This document shows positions 11,243 through 17,963 of a stretch of DNA of 64,000 nt, piece by piece. A program made the position numbers and the translations under genes. This DNA comes from Actinokineospora xionganensis. Lineage in GTDB: Bacteria; Actinomycetota; Actinomycetes; Mycobacteriales; Pseudonocardiaceae. Numbering within the stretch: the stretch's first letter is position 1; each line of letters starts with the position of its first letter. The notes below the pieces were generated by a model. It did no database searches and was not told the origin of the DNA. It saw only the letters and a program-made list of their open reading frames with translations. The DNA lies in the NCBI RefSeq assembly GCF_014323725.1, contig NZ_JABVED010000013.1:150758-214757 (forward strand). The letters run 5' to 3'.

Positions 11243-11512
11243 ATGACAGCGCAGCCCGAGGTCACACAACGAGACCTCCGCAACAGGTCGAAAGAGATCA
11301 TGGACGCCGTCGAGAGTGGGCGGTCGTTCACCGTCACCCGTGACGGCCATGAGATCGGTGAATTGATCCCGCTGCGCCGGCGTCGACGTTTCGTCGCACG
11401 AGCCGAGTTCGTCGCCACGTCACGCAACGCGGCGCAGGTCGACATCGACGCGTTCCGCGCCGATCAAGAAGCCGCGCTCGACCAGGAGCCGCGAAACCCT
11501 TATGAGCAGTGA
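11243..11512 (+). CDS. Phd/YefM-family antitoxin
   Basis: The 89-residue protein starts MTAQPEVTQRDLRNRSKEI and continues IMDAVESGRSFTVTRDGHEIGELIP, the ribbon-helix-like fold and conserved pattern of Phd/YefM antitoxins; the charged C-terminus would bind and block the toxin. The ATG at 11243 is preceded by AAAGG. Its last 11 bp overlap the downstream PIN toxin gene, as usual for these pairs. Such antitoxins also repress their own promoter. The pair lies between the intact MBL-fold gene and a degenerate repeat of that gene's 3' end. Confidence 0.9.
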   Translation: MTAQPEVTQRDLRNRSKEIMDAVESGRSFTVTRDGHEIGELIPLRRRRRFVARAEFVATSRNAAQVDIDAFRADQEAALDQEPRNPYEQ

Positions 11513-11966
11513 CTCTCACGCGCAAGGTCTGCTCGACACCAACATCTTGATCTTGCGTCGCTGGATCGACCCTGCCGAACTGCCGGATGAGATGGCCATC
11601 AGCGCGATCACGCTGGCCGAACTCTCGGCAGGGCCACACGAAGTCCGCCGGAACGAGGAGCAGGGCGCCTATGACGAGCACGTGGAACGTGCCCGTCGGC
11701 TCGATGTCCTGCAGCGTGCCGAGAGCGAATTCGACCCTGTCCCCTTCGACGTCGAAGCAGCCAGGATCTACGGACGAGTCTCTGCGGCGGTGATTGCCGG
11801 AGGACGTAAACCGCGGCGCAGGATGGTCGACCTCATGATCGCCGCTACTGCGATCGCCGAGGATCTTCCCTTGTTCACCACCAATCCAGATGACTTCAAA
11901 GGGCTTCAGGACCTGCTGACTGTCGTGCCGGTCACCCGCCCACGAGTGCCTCACGAAGTGCCGTGA
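11502..11966 (+). CDS. PIN-domain ribonuclease toxin (VapC-like)
   Basis: The 154-residue protein has the PIN acidic active site: LLDTNILI (first Asp), ISAITLAELSAG (Glu), MVDLMIAATAIAEDLPLFTTNPDDF (Asp pair, here shown whole only for orientation of the last two acids at residues about 111 and 129). PIN toxins cleave specific tRNA or rRNA sites and stop growth unless neutralised. All expected acids are visible, so the toxin looks functional. It is coupled to the antitoxin by an 11-bp overlap. Confidence 0.9.
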   Translation: MSSDSHAQGLLDTNILILRRWIDPAELPDEMAISAITLAELSAGPHEVRRNEEQGAYDEHVERARRLDVLQRAESEFDPVPFDVEAARIYGRVSAAVIAGGRKPRRRMVDLMIAATAIAEDLPLFTTNPDDFKGLQDLLTVVPVTRPRVPHEVP

Positions 11967-12005
11967 TCCGGTGTCGTCCAGCCTGCCCCGTTCACCGCTG
12001 AATTG

Positions 12006-12188
12006 CTGTTCCCCGGCGGTCCTGGACGGACAACAGACCCGACAGAGTTCACCAGCCTGATGGACGACTCGGGGTCCCGCGTGTTCGGCGAGCTACCGGA
12101 CGACACGTGGTTCTACCCGGGCCACGGCGATGACTCCACCTTGAGCACGGAACGCCCCAAGCTGAGCGAGTGGCGCGAGCGCGGCTGG
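12006..12188 (+). pseudogene. Second copy of the MBL-fold gene 3' end
   Basis: This 183-bp stretch aligns without gaps to 10938-11120 of the intact gene; by hand count 156 of 183 bases match (about 85%). It encodes LFPGGPGRTTDPTEF...DDTWFYPGHGDDSTL...WRERGW in the right frame but has no upstream part of the gene, and the stop codon is lost (GGCTGG runs on into CGAGTCGAG). It lies immediately after the PIN toxin and before the Fic module, consistent with an attachment-site-like duplication. Confidence 0.88.
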
Positions 12189-12230
12189 CGAGTCGAGGGA
12201 GGCTCCCCACCAAGGCCGATTTGGACGACT

Positions 12231-12269
12231 CCAGCGGACTTGGGAGCCTGGCATGCCCCAGTCCGCTGG
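12231..12269 (+). terminator. Hairpin after the second 3'-end copy
   Basis: A perfect 10-bp stem (CCAGCGGACT and complement) with a 19-nt loop follows the degenerate 3'-end copy by about 40 nt, the same relative place as the hairpin at 11161 after copy 1, though the sequences differ. It separates the repeat from the Fic module. Confidence 0.45.
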
Positions 12270-12274
12270 CGGTA

Positions 12275-12285
12275 TCATGACATGA
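12275..12285. promoter_or_regulatory. Short palindrome, possible operator of the Fic module
   Basis: TCATGACATGA is an 11-bp palindrome about 40 nt upstream of the small antitoxin gene and may be its autoregulatory site. This is positional inference only. Confidence 0.25.
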
Positions 12286-12326
12286 GGAGAGGTCGAGTCT
12301 TCGCCGTTCGATGGGAGATGCTGGTC

Positions 12327-12482
12327 GTGACGGATCGCATGGTGAGCAAGGCGGCCGTAAAGCGGTTCGCCATCCGCTCGACAGCGGCTTCAGCGCACCT
12401 CGAACGCCGTACAATTCCCGCTGGATATGTCCGCTCAGAGCGCGTCAAGCAGTTCTTGGCGAAGCGCAGTCAGCGAGCGTGA
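12327..12482 (+). CDS. Small antitoxin-like protein upstream of the Fic remnant
   Basis: A 51-residue basic protein reading VTDRMVSKAAVKRFAIRSTA and ending FLAKRSQRA. The GTG at 12327 has GGGAG about 9 nt upstream; a longer frame back to 12003 exists only because the degenerate MBL 3'-end copy reads through in the same frame. Its stop overlaps the fic start by 4 bp (GTGA). Position and coupling make it the likely antitoxin of the Fic protein; I see no classical (S/T)xxxE(G/N) inhibitory motif, so the mechanism is unclear. Confidence 0.55.
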   Translation: MTDRMVSKAAVKRFAIRSTAASAHLERRTIPAGYVRSERVKQFLAKRSQRA

Positions 12483-13109
12483 CATCATTCCCGCCAGGTT
12501 ACGGCGAGACGCCCCTTTCTGCGGACGAAGCCGAGTCACTGCTCCCAGACGTACTAGAAGCACTCGGCTCACCTGCGAGCAAGACCGCCATATACGACCT
12601 TGAGCAAGAAGTGCAGCAAGAAGTCGCCGAAACCTTGCTGACCGAGGTGCTCAATGGCAATCGTTCTCTCGGCGAACTACTGACTGACCATTTCCTACGC
12701 GACCTACATCGTCAACTTTACGGAGATATCTGGAGTTGGGCGGGGCATCTATCGCAAGCGTGAACTGAACATCGGCGTGACCCCTGAACAGATCGCGGTC
12801 GAACTACGCAGCTCCCTGGACAACCTCCGCTATCGCTGGGACTTCACCAACGACTGGACGCCACGGGAATTCGGAATCGCAATCCACGCGGAGACAGTGA
12901 GAATTCTCCCGTTTACGGACGGAAACGGGCGCACAACCCGCCTGTTTGCCGATCTCATATTCGTTGCAACACAGGCCAACGAGAAGCTCAATCAGTACGA
13001 CTGGAACCTCGACAAGGCCCAGTACATCACTCTGTTGCGTGAGTATGACTCTCATCGCGACCCTCGCGAACTAGCGGCATTCATTCCGGTATATCCGCTC
13101 GACGATTAG
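12479..13109 (+). pseudogene. Fic/Doc-family protein gene, frameshifted and active-site mutated
   Basis: The first part (GTG at 12479) reads VTSFPPGYGETPLSADEAESL and continues to LYGDIWSWAG, then ends at HLSQA and a stop. One frame over, the protein resumes as YRKRELNIGVTPEQ and runs to 13109, so a 1-nt insertion or 2-nt deletion lies at about 12741-12746. The Fic signature HPFxxGNGRTxR appears as LPFTDGNGRTTR: the catalytic His is replaced by Leu (CTC). Family members transfer AMP or similar groups to target proteins; this copy should be inactive on two counts. The layout resembles mobile mystery protein B-like Fic proteins. Confidence 0.85.
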
Positions 13110-13214
13110 CCATTCGCATGGGCGGGACTTTCCCCGATCCATACGATAAGCGTCTAGATCCTTTCTTGCTCGCGGCCGTTGGCCGTAAGTGGCAGCGCTG
13201 AATCAGCCGGGGTA

Positions 13215-13417
13215 TGTTCACCGCCAACGCTGACTTCCCCGGCGGGGTCGGCAAGACGACCAAGCCAGAGGACTGCACGTCCTTGATTGACGACGTGTCG
13301 TCCCGCATTCTCGACGTCCTCCCCGATGACACCTGGTTCTACCCAGGCCACGGCGACGACTCGACGCTGGGAGAGCAGCGTCCCCGCCTCGGCGAATGGC
13401 GCGAACGCGGCTGGTGA
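13215..13417 (+). pseudogene. Third copy of the MBL-fold gene 3' end
   Basis: About 200 bp starting at TGTTCAC align to the intact gene from FTGDSLF onward (here FTANADFPGGVGKTTKPEDC) and end with ERGW and an in-frame TGA stop. It keeps GVGKT, the form I know from other actinobacterial homologues, and is clearly more diverged from copy 1 than copy 2 is. It may be the displaced original 3' end of the host gene. Confidence 0.82.
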
Positions 13418-13432
13418 ACGACGCGGGCCAGG

Positions 13433-13797
13433 TCAGCCGTCGGCGCGTTCGCGCCCGGCGACGGCCATCCAACTCGGCTCCCCTACTGGAATCGACGCCG
13501 TGCACCGGACGGCGAAGGCCCAGATCCAGTCCGACAGCGGCATGCCGTCCTGCCACTCGGGATTCAGCCAGTGGGGCGGCAGGTTAAGGTGATCACGGCG
13601 AGAAGTGCTCTCACCGAACGGATGCGGACCCAGCCGCTCTCGATCACCGCCTAATTCTCGGCTCGTGCTTCGAATGCTCGGTGCAGGTAAGATCCGATCG
13701 CCGCTGATCGCGGTGGAGTCGACGATGGCCCCCGGCGAGCCGCGAATCGCCGTGACATGGTGAAAACACCGCACGGGAGGCGTTCCTCCGCCAGGCG
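13433..13797 (-). pseudogene. Decayed open frame with a protein-like C-terminus
   Basis: This gene-poor stretch between the third repeat and the RNA methylase has a minus-strand frame whose end, NLPPHWLNPEWQDGMPLSDW followed by IWAFAVRC, looks like real protein, while the part upstream (GAIVDSTAISGDR) only faintly resembles transposase sequence. No start codon with a ribosome site is evident. I read it as a remnant of a gene lost during the rearrangements here, and do not assign a family. Confidence 0.3.
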
Positions 13798-14319
13798 ATG
13801 AGCGGGCTCGCCATCCGGGTCCGCACCCCGTCCGAAATCCGGCGATCCCGCCGTTCCCGCAGGCATTCCTGCTGGGACCACCTCTACGCAGCCCCGCTTT
13901 GGCCGCTGCACGGCGCCAACCTGGGCACGCTCGCCCGCACCTGCGACGCGGTCGGCGCGTGTCTCGCATTGCCGCGCTTTCCCTGGGTTCCTGAGGCGCT
14001 CGCCCGCGGCAACACGCTGCGCAAACCGCTGTGTGTTCACTGGACCGGCGACCCGCTCGGCTGGCTCGCCCGCCAACGCGAGCGCGGCGTGCGGATCGTC
14101 GGGGTCGAGCTCGCCGACGAAGCCGTGCGGTTGGCCGATGTCGGCGCGGCCCAGACCAAGACCGTGCTGGTGCTGGGACATGAACAGCGCGGCATCCCGC
14201 CGGAGGCGTTGGACCTGCTCGACACCTGCGTGGAGATCCCGATGATCGGCATTGGGGGCAGCCTCAACGTCGCGGTCGCCGGGTCTTTGGCGCTCTACAA
14301 GCTATCCGGGCTGATGTGA
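13798..14319 (+). CDS. SpoU/TrmH-family RNA 2'-O-methyltransferase
   Basis: The 173-residue protein has the three SPOUT motifs: HGANLGTLARTCDA near residue 38, LVLGHEQRGIP near 124, and IPMIGIGGSLNVAVAGSLAL near 150, which form the trefoil knot that binds S-adenosylmethionine. It would methylate a ribose in tRNA or rRNA; the target cannot be told. Homologues start close to TPSEIRRSRR, so the first ten residues may be extra. It follows the rearranged toxin-antitoxin region. Confidence 0.88.
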   Translation: MSGLAIRVRTPSEIRRSRRSRRHSCWDHLYAAPLWPLHGANLGTLARTCDAVGACLALPRFPWVPEALARGNTLRKPLCVHWTGDPLGWLARQRERGVRIVGVELADEAVRLADVGAAQTKTVLVLGHEQRGIPPEALDLLDTCVEIPMIGIGGSLNVAVAGSLALYKLSGLM

Positions 14320-14390
14320 CCCGGATCCCACACTCCGCTGTCACATCTCGGCGCGCCACGGTGTCCATGTGGTGACGAACGGAGATGCAC

Positions 14391-15491
14391 ATGACGAAGC
14401 ACATCGTGGTCCTCGGTGCCGGGTACTCCGGCCTCATCGCCGCCAAGCTGGCGGCCCGGCACGCCGACGTGGCGGTCACCCTGGTCAACGCCCGTGACCG
14501 GTTCGTCGAGCGGGTGCGAATGCACCAGCTCGCCGCCGGGCAGGAGCTGCGGGACCGGCGGCTGGCCGACCTGCTCGACGAGACCGGCGTCACCCTCATC
14601 GTCGACCGGGTGACCGGGATCGACGCCGACGCCAGGACGGTCCGGCTCGCGAACCGCGCCGAGCAGCTGCCCTACGACACGCTGATCTACGCCCTGGGCA
14701 GCCAGGCCGACGTGGACACCGTCCCCGGGGTCCGCGAGCATGCCGTGACCGTGGCCGGGATCGAGCAGGCGTCCGCCGTGCGCGCGCACGGCACGGTGGC
14801 GGTGGTCGGCGGCGGGTTGACCGGGATCGAGGCCGCCACCGAGCTGGCCGAGACCTGCCCGGACCTCAAGGTCCGGCTCGTTACCGGCGGCGTCCTCGGC
14901 GGCGCGTTCTCGGAGCGTGGGCGCAAGCACGTGCGGCGGGTGTTCGAACGGCTGCGCATCGATATCCGGGATGAGGTGCGGGTCGCGGAGGTGCGGGCAG
15001 ACGGGGTGGTGTTGGCCGACGGGGAGCACCTCAGCGCCGACACTGTCGTGTGGACGACCGGGTTCCGGGTGTCACCGCTGGCCCGCGAGGCGGGTTTCGA
15101 GGTGGACGAGCACGGCCGGATGGTCGTGGACGACACCCTGCGCTCGGTGTCGCACCCGGATGTCTACGGCATCGGCGACGCCGCGGCCGCCCGCATGTCG
15201 ACCGGTCAGGAGCTGCGGATGGCTTGTGCCACCGCCATTCCCTGCGCGGTGTACGCGGTGCGGGCGATCGGCGACCGGATGGCGGGCAAGGAAGCCCGGC
15301 CACTGAAGTTCCGCTACGTCAACCAGTGCGTGAGCCTCGGCCGCCGCGACGGGCTGATCCAGTTCGTCGGGGCCGACGACAGCCCGACCGAGTCCGTCCT
15401 CACGGGACGGATCGCCGCGCTGTACAAGGAGGCGATCGTCAAGGGCGCCTTCCTGTCGCAGCGCCATCCGGGGCTGACCGCCCTTGTCTGA
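14391..15491 (+). CDS. FAD-dependent pyridine nucleotide oxidoreductase (NDH-2-like)
   Basis: A 366-residue flavoprotein with an FAD Rossmann motif VVLGAGYSGLIAA at the start and an NAD(P)H site VAVVGGGLTGIEAATELAE in the middle, then VYGIGDAAA near residue 265, the usual FAD-contacting motif. It resembles type II NADH dehydrogenases and related quinone reductases. The ATG at 14391 is preferred over 14385 because GGAG lies 6-7 nt before it. It is followed by a strong hairpin and is transcribed alone. Confidence 0.87.
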   Translation: MTKHIVVLGAGYSGLIAAKLAARHADVAVTLVNARDRFVERVRMHQLAAGQELRDRRLADLLDETGVTLIVDRVTGIDADARTVRLANRAEQLPYDTLIYALGSQADVDTVPGVREHAVTVAGIEQASAVRAHGTVAVVGGGLTGIEAATELAETCPDLKVRLVTGGVLGGAFSERGRKHVRRVFERLRIDIRDEVRVAEVRADGVVLADGEHLSADTVVWTTGFRVSPLAREAGFEVDEHGRMVVDDTLRSVSHPDVYGIGDAAAARMSTGQELRMACATAIPCAVYAVRAIGDRMAGKEARPLKFRYVNQCVSLGRRDGLIQFVGADDSPTESVLTGRIAALYKEAIVKGAFLSQRHPGLTALV

Positions 15492-15507
15492 CGACACCGG
15501 CTGACCG

Positions 15508-15533
15508 GGCTGGGCCGCGGAAGCGGCCCAGCC
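15508..15533. terminator. GNRA-loop hairpin between convergent genes
   Basis: Perfect 11-bp stem GGCTGGGCCGC and complement with a GGAA tetraloop lies 17 nt after the oxidoreductase stop and 8 nt before the end of the convergent SRPBCC gene, so it can end both transcripts. Confidence 0.8.
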
Positions 15534-15540
15534 TTCCCGA

Positions 15541-16005
15541 TCACGCGGTGGCGTTCTCGCGGCTGAGTTCGGCGCCGAGGGCGTCGAGGAGGTCGGCCAT
15601 GCCCTCTTCGCGATACTTGGGCTGGTCGAGGCCGTCGAGGAAGGCGCCCTGTTCGGTGTAGGTGAGCAGGGTGCCGTCGCCCTTGGGGGTGAGCTCGACC
15701 GTCGCCAGCGACACCGAGATGCGCTGCTCGTCCATGTACATCTCGTACGACGACACGATTCGCTCGTTGGTCACGATGTCCTGGTACCGGCCGCGCATGG
15801 TGTGGACCGGCCCACCCTTGGGGCCGCCGCTGCTGGACTCCTCGCCGCCGACGCGGAAGTCGAGGCTCAGCGGGCTGCTGTCCCAGTCCTCCGGGCCCGC
15901 GAACCAGCGGGCCTTGAACTCCGGGTCGGCCCAGGCGCTGAAGACACGCTCGGGGGTGGCCGGGTAGACGCGCTCGACGACGAAGGTCGTGTGGGTGACG
16001 CTCAT
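15541..16005 (-). CDS. SRPBCC (AHSA1-like) domain protein
   Basis: A 154-residue START-like protein: FVVERVYPATPERVFSAWAD at the N-terminus and GTLLTYTEQGAFLDG in the C-terminal half are typical of the AHSA1 branch, which forms a hydrophobic ligand cavity. The function is unknown for most members. It overlaps the upstream ArsR regulator by 4 bp, a very common pairing in actinobacteria, so its expression is probably derepressed when the regulator senses a ligand. Confidence 0.88.
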   Translation of the reverse strand: MSVTHTTFVVERVYPATPERVFSAWADPEFKARWFAGPEDWDSSPLSLDFRVGGEESSSGGPKGGPVHTMRGRYQDIVTNERIVSSYEMYMDEQRISVSLATVELTPKGDGTLLTYTEQGAFLDGLDQPKYREEGMADLLDALGAELSRENATA

Positions 16006-16364
16006 GTGTCTGTCCTTTTCTCTTCGGATTCGGTTTCAGGCGCGGTTTCGGCGAGGAAGTCCCCAAGCCGGTCGAGCCTGCTCTCCCAGGTCGCCTTGCG
16101 TTGGGTGATCCACTGTTCGGCCATGTTGAGCACTTTCGGCTCTATGCGGCAGGTGCGGACCCGTCCGACCTTTTCGGACTTCACCAGCCCGCTCGCTTCG
16201 AGGACCGCCAAGTGCTGCACCACCGCGGGCAGGGACATCGCCAGCGGTTTGGCCAGTTCGCTCACCGAGGCCGGTCCCCTGCCCAACCGCTCGACCATGG
16301 TCCGCCTGCTCGGGTCGGCCAGGGCGTGGAAGACCTTGTCGAGATCGCCGCGTTGGTTAAGCAC
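16002..16364 (-). CDS. ArsR-family transcriptional repressor
   Basis: The 120-residue winged-helix protein opens VFHALADPSRRTMVERLGRG and contains PASVSELAKPLAMSLPAVVQHL, the recognition region of ArsR regulators. No metal-binding Cys pair is seen, so it belongs to the metal-independent group paired with SRPBCC genes. The start is a GTG directly beside a 12-bp palindrome, indicating autoregulation of the two-gene operon. Confidence 0.9.
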   Translation of the reverse strand: MLNQRGDLDKVFHALADPSRRTMVERLGRGPASVSELAKPLAMSLPAVVQHLAVLEASGLVKSEKVGRVRTCRIEPKVLNMAEQWITQRKATWESRLDRLGDFLAETAPETESEEKRTDT

Positions 16365-16376
16365 ATACTTAAGTAT
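16365..16376. promoter_or_regulatory. Operator palindrome of the ArsR/SRPBCC operon
   Basis: ATACTTAAGTAT is a perfect 12-bp palindrome ending one base before the GTG of the arsR-like gene. AT-rich in an otherwise very GC-rich region, it resembles known ArsR-family operators and would block transcription from a short or leaderless message. Confidence 0.7.
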
Positions 16377-16644
16377 TCACGCCGACGCCGGAATGTCAAG
16401 CCGTCAGCCGGGATGAGATCGAAGGCGGTCTGCGCCAAGGAGCAAGGCGGCGCGCACGGGTCCGATAAGGACCGGCGGCGGCCGAAAAGAGGGGCGCGAC
16501 CCTGCCGTCGGGGGGTGACAGGGCCGCGATGGTGAAGTCGCCGGCGGGGCCCGAGGTGTTACGCCCGGATGGGGTCGTCGAGCGTGGACGGTCACAGTCG
16601 AGGCAAGATGGCCGGGACTGATCCGATAATCGCAAGGAGTGAGC

Positions 16645-17019
16645 ATGGCTTTGCAGAAGCCCGAGGTCGACAAGATCGAGGGCGCCCCGCCCGCGGACCT
16701 GGTGGTGGAGGACATCACCGTCGGCGATGGCGAGGAGGCCAAGCCCGGCCAGCTCGTCACGGTGCACTACGTCGGCGTCGCCCACTCGACCGGTGAGGAG
16801 TTCGACGCCTCCTGGAACCGCAACGACACGTTCAGCTTCCCGCTGGGCGGCGGCCGCGTCATCGCGGGCTGGGACCGCGGCGTGGCGGGCATGAAGGTCG
16901 GCGGCAGGCGCAAGCTGGTCATCCCGCCGCACCTGGGCTACGGCGACCGGGGCGCGGGCGGCGCCATCAAGCCGGGCGAGACCCTGATCTTCGTGGTCGA
17001 CCTGGTCGGCGTGAACTAG
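16645..17019 (+). CDS. FKBP-type peptidyl-prolyl cis-trans isomerase
   Basis: The 124-residue single-domain FKBP has VTVHYVGVAHSTGEEFDASW, GRVIAGWDRGVAGMKVGGRR and IPPHLGYGDRGAGGAIKPGE, the residues that line the proline-binding pocket. It speeds prolyl isomerisation in folding proteins. No signal peptide is present, so it is cytoplasmic. The ATG at 16645 follows AAGGAG by 6 nt. The preceding 260 bp (16377-16638) hold nothing I can call. Confidence 0.95.
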   Translation: MALQKPEVDKIEGAPPADLVVEDITVGDGEEAKPGQLVTVHYVGVAHSTGEEFDASWNRNDTFSFPLGGGRVIAGWDRGVAGMKVGGRRKLVIPPHLGYGDRGAGGAIKPGETLIFVVDLVGVN

Positions 17020-17029
17020 TTCGCACGCC

Positions 17030-17061
17030 CCCTGGGCTCCCGGTCCGCCGGGAGCCCAGGG
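17030..17061 (+). terminator. Terminator hairpin after the FKBP gene
   Basis: Perfect 14-bp stem CCCTGGGCTCCCGG and complement with a TCCG tetraloop, 11 nt after the stop codon. Confidence 0.85.
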
Positions 17062-17066
17062 AAACG

Positions 17067-17147
17067 CACCCGCGAGTCCCCAGTTCCCGACAGTGAGTTA
17101 TCAGTCCAAACGGAAACTCACTGTCGGGAACTGGGGACTCGCGGGTG
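17067..17147. repeat. 33-bp perfect palindrome between convergent genes
   Basis: Arms 17067-17099 and 17115-17147 are exact reverse complements, with a 15-nt loop. It lies directly after the FKBP terminator and before the end of the convergent hydrolase gene, so a terminator already exists on one side. The internal piece GTTCCCGACAGTGAGTT resembles TTCCCGCAACTGAGTT in the 8951-9063 palindrome, suggesting a dispersed repeat family. Confidence 0.9.
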
Positions 17148-17188
17148 TGTCGAGGCGGGGCAGGCCTGGCCGGGCCGGGCCGGGAATG

Positions 17189-17917
17189 TCAGGTGGCCGC
17201 GCTGAAGAGTTCCTCCAGCAGCGGACGCAGTGCTTCCGGGTTCTGCACGTGAGGGCTGTGGCCGACGCCGGGAAGGATCACCGGGTCGGGCACCAGCGTG
17301 CGCAGGTGGTCCGCCGGGCTCATCGGGTCGGTCTCCCCCGCCGCCAGCCGCACCCGCGCCCGCGCGGCGCCGAGCAGGCCCGGCAGGTCCGGGCGGCCGA
17401 CGGCGAAGGCGCCGGGGTCGAGGCTCAGCCGCCACCCGTCCTCCGCTTCGACCACCAGCCTGCTGTCGATCGCCGCCGACGGCAGCCCGGCCACCTTGGC
17501 CGCGCGGTCGAGGGCTTCCTCGGGTGAGGCGAACAGCCGGGACGGCTTGGCCGCGAGCTGCGCGGACTTCGCCAGGTCCTCAGGGGTCCAGCTCACCTTG
17601 ATGCCGATACCGCACACCGCGGCCACCGGCACCCCGAACCAGCCGCCCGCCAGAGCCAACCCGACGACACCGCCGAGTGAGTGGCCGAGCACGACGACCA
17701 GCCCGTCGACCGAGCCCGCGACCTCGGCGGCGAGTCCGCCGAAGGAGTATCGGGTCAGGGCGGGCGAGTGGCCGTGGCCGGGCAGGTCGGGGGCGACCCA
17801 GCGGCCGGGCCACAGCGGCGTCACGCCCTTCCACACCTCGGCGGTCGCGCCCAGGCCGTGCAGCAGCAGCAAGGTCGGCCCGTCGACGCCGCCCCGCGAG
17901 ACGTACAAGTTGTCCAC
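17189..17917 (-). CDS. Alpha/beta hydrolase
   Basis: The 242-residue enzyme has the oxyanion segment LLLLHGLGATAEVW, the nucleophile elbow GHSLGG with Ser near residue 89, and PGVGHSPHVQNPEAL supplying the catalytic His. It belongs to the broad hydrolase family with esterases and lactonases; the substrate is not indicated. The GTG at 17917 (VDNLYVSRGGVDGP) is chosen because the longer frame runs into the divergent P450 gene. The two genes share a 46-bp divergent promoter region. Confidence 0.88.
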   Translation of the reverse strand: MDNLYVSRGGVDGPTLLLLHGLGATAEVWKGVTPLWPGRWVAPDLPGHGHSPALTRYSFGGLAAEVAGSVDGLVVVLGHSLGGVVGLALAGGWFGVPVAAVCGIGIKVSWTPEDLAKSAQLAAKPSRLFASPEEALDRAAKVAGLPSAAIDSRLVVEAEDGWRLSLDPGAFAVGRPDLPGLLGAARARVRLAAGETDPMSPADHLRTLVPDPVILPGVGHSPHVQNPEALRPLLEELFSAAT

Positions 17918-17963
17918 GTGCCGATCTTGCCGCACGCGCCGCCCGGCGGTACAGAATGCGGGC

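Noticed and set aside
12003..12482. A 159-residue protein joining the MBL fragment to the Fic antitoxin
   Set aside because: The first 62 residues are clearly the copied hydrolase 3' end and the frame is continuous only because the copy lost its stop; a GTG with a ribosome site starts the antitoxin at 12327.
10446..13417. An integrase or transposase driving the toxin-antitoxin insertions
   Set aside because: No such gene, nor a clear relic of one, is visible between the repeat copies; the faint transposase-like words at 13600-13790 lie outside the copies and are too weak.
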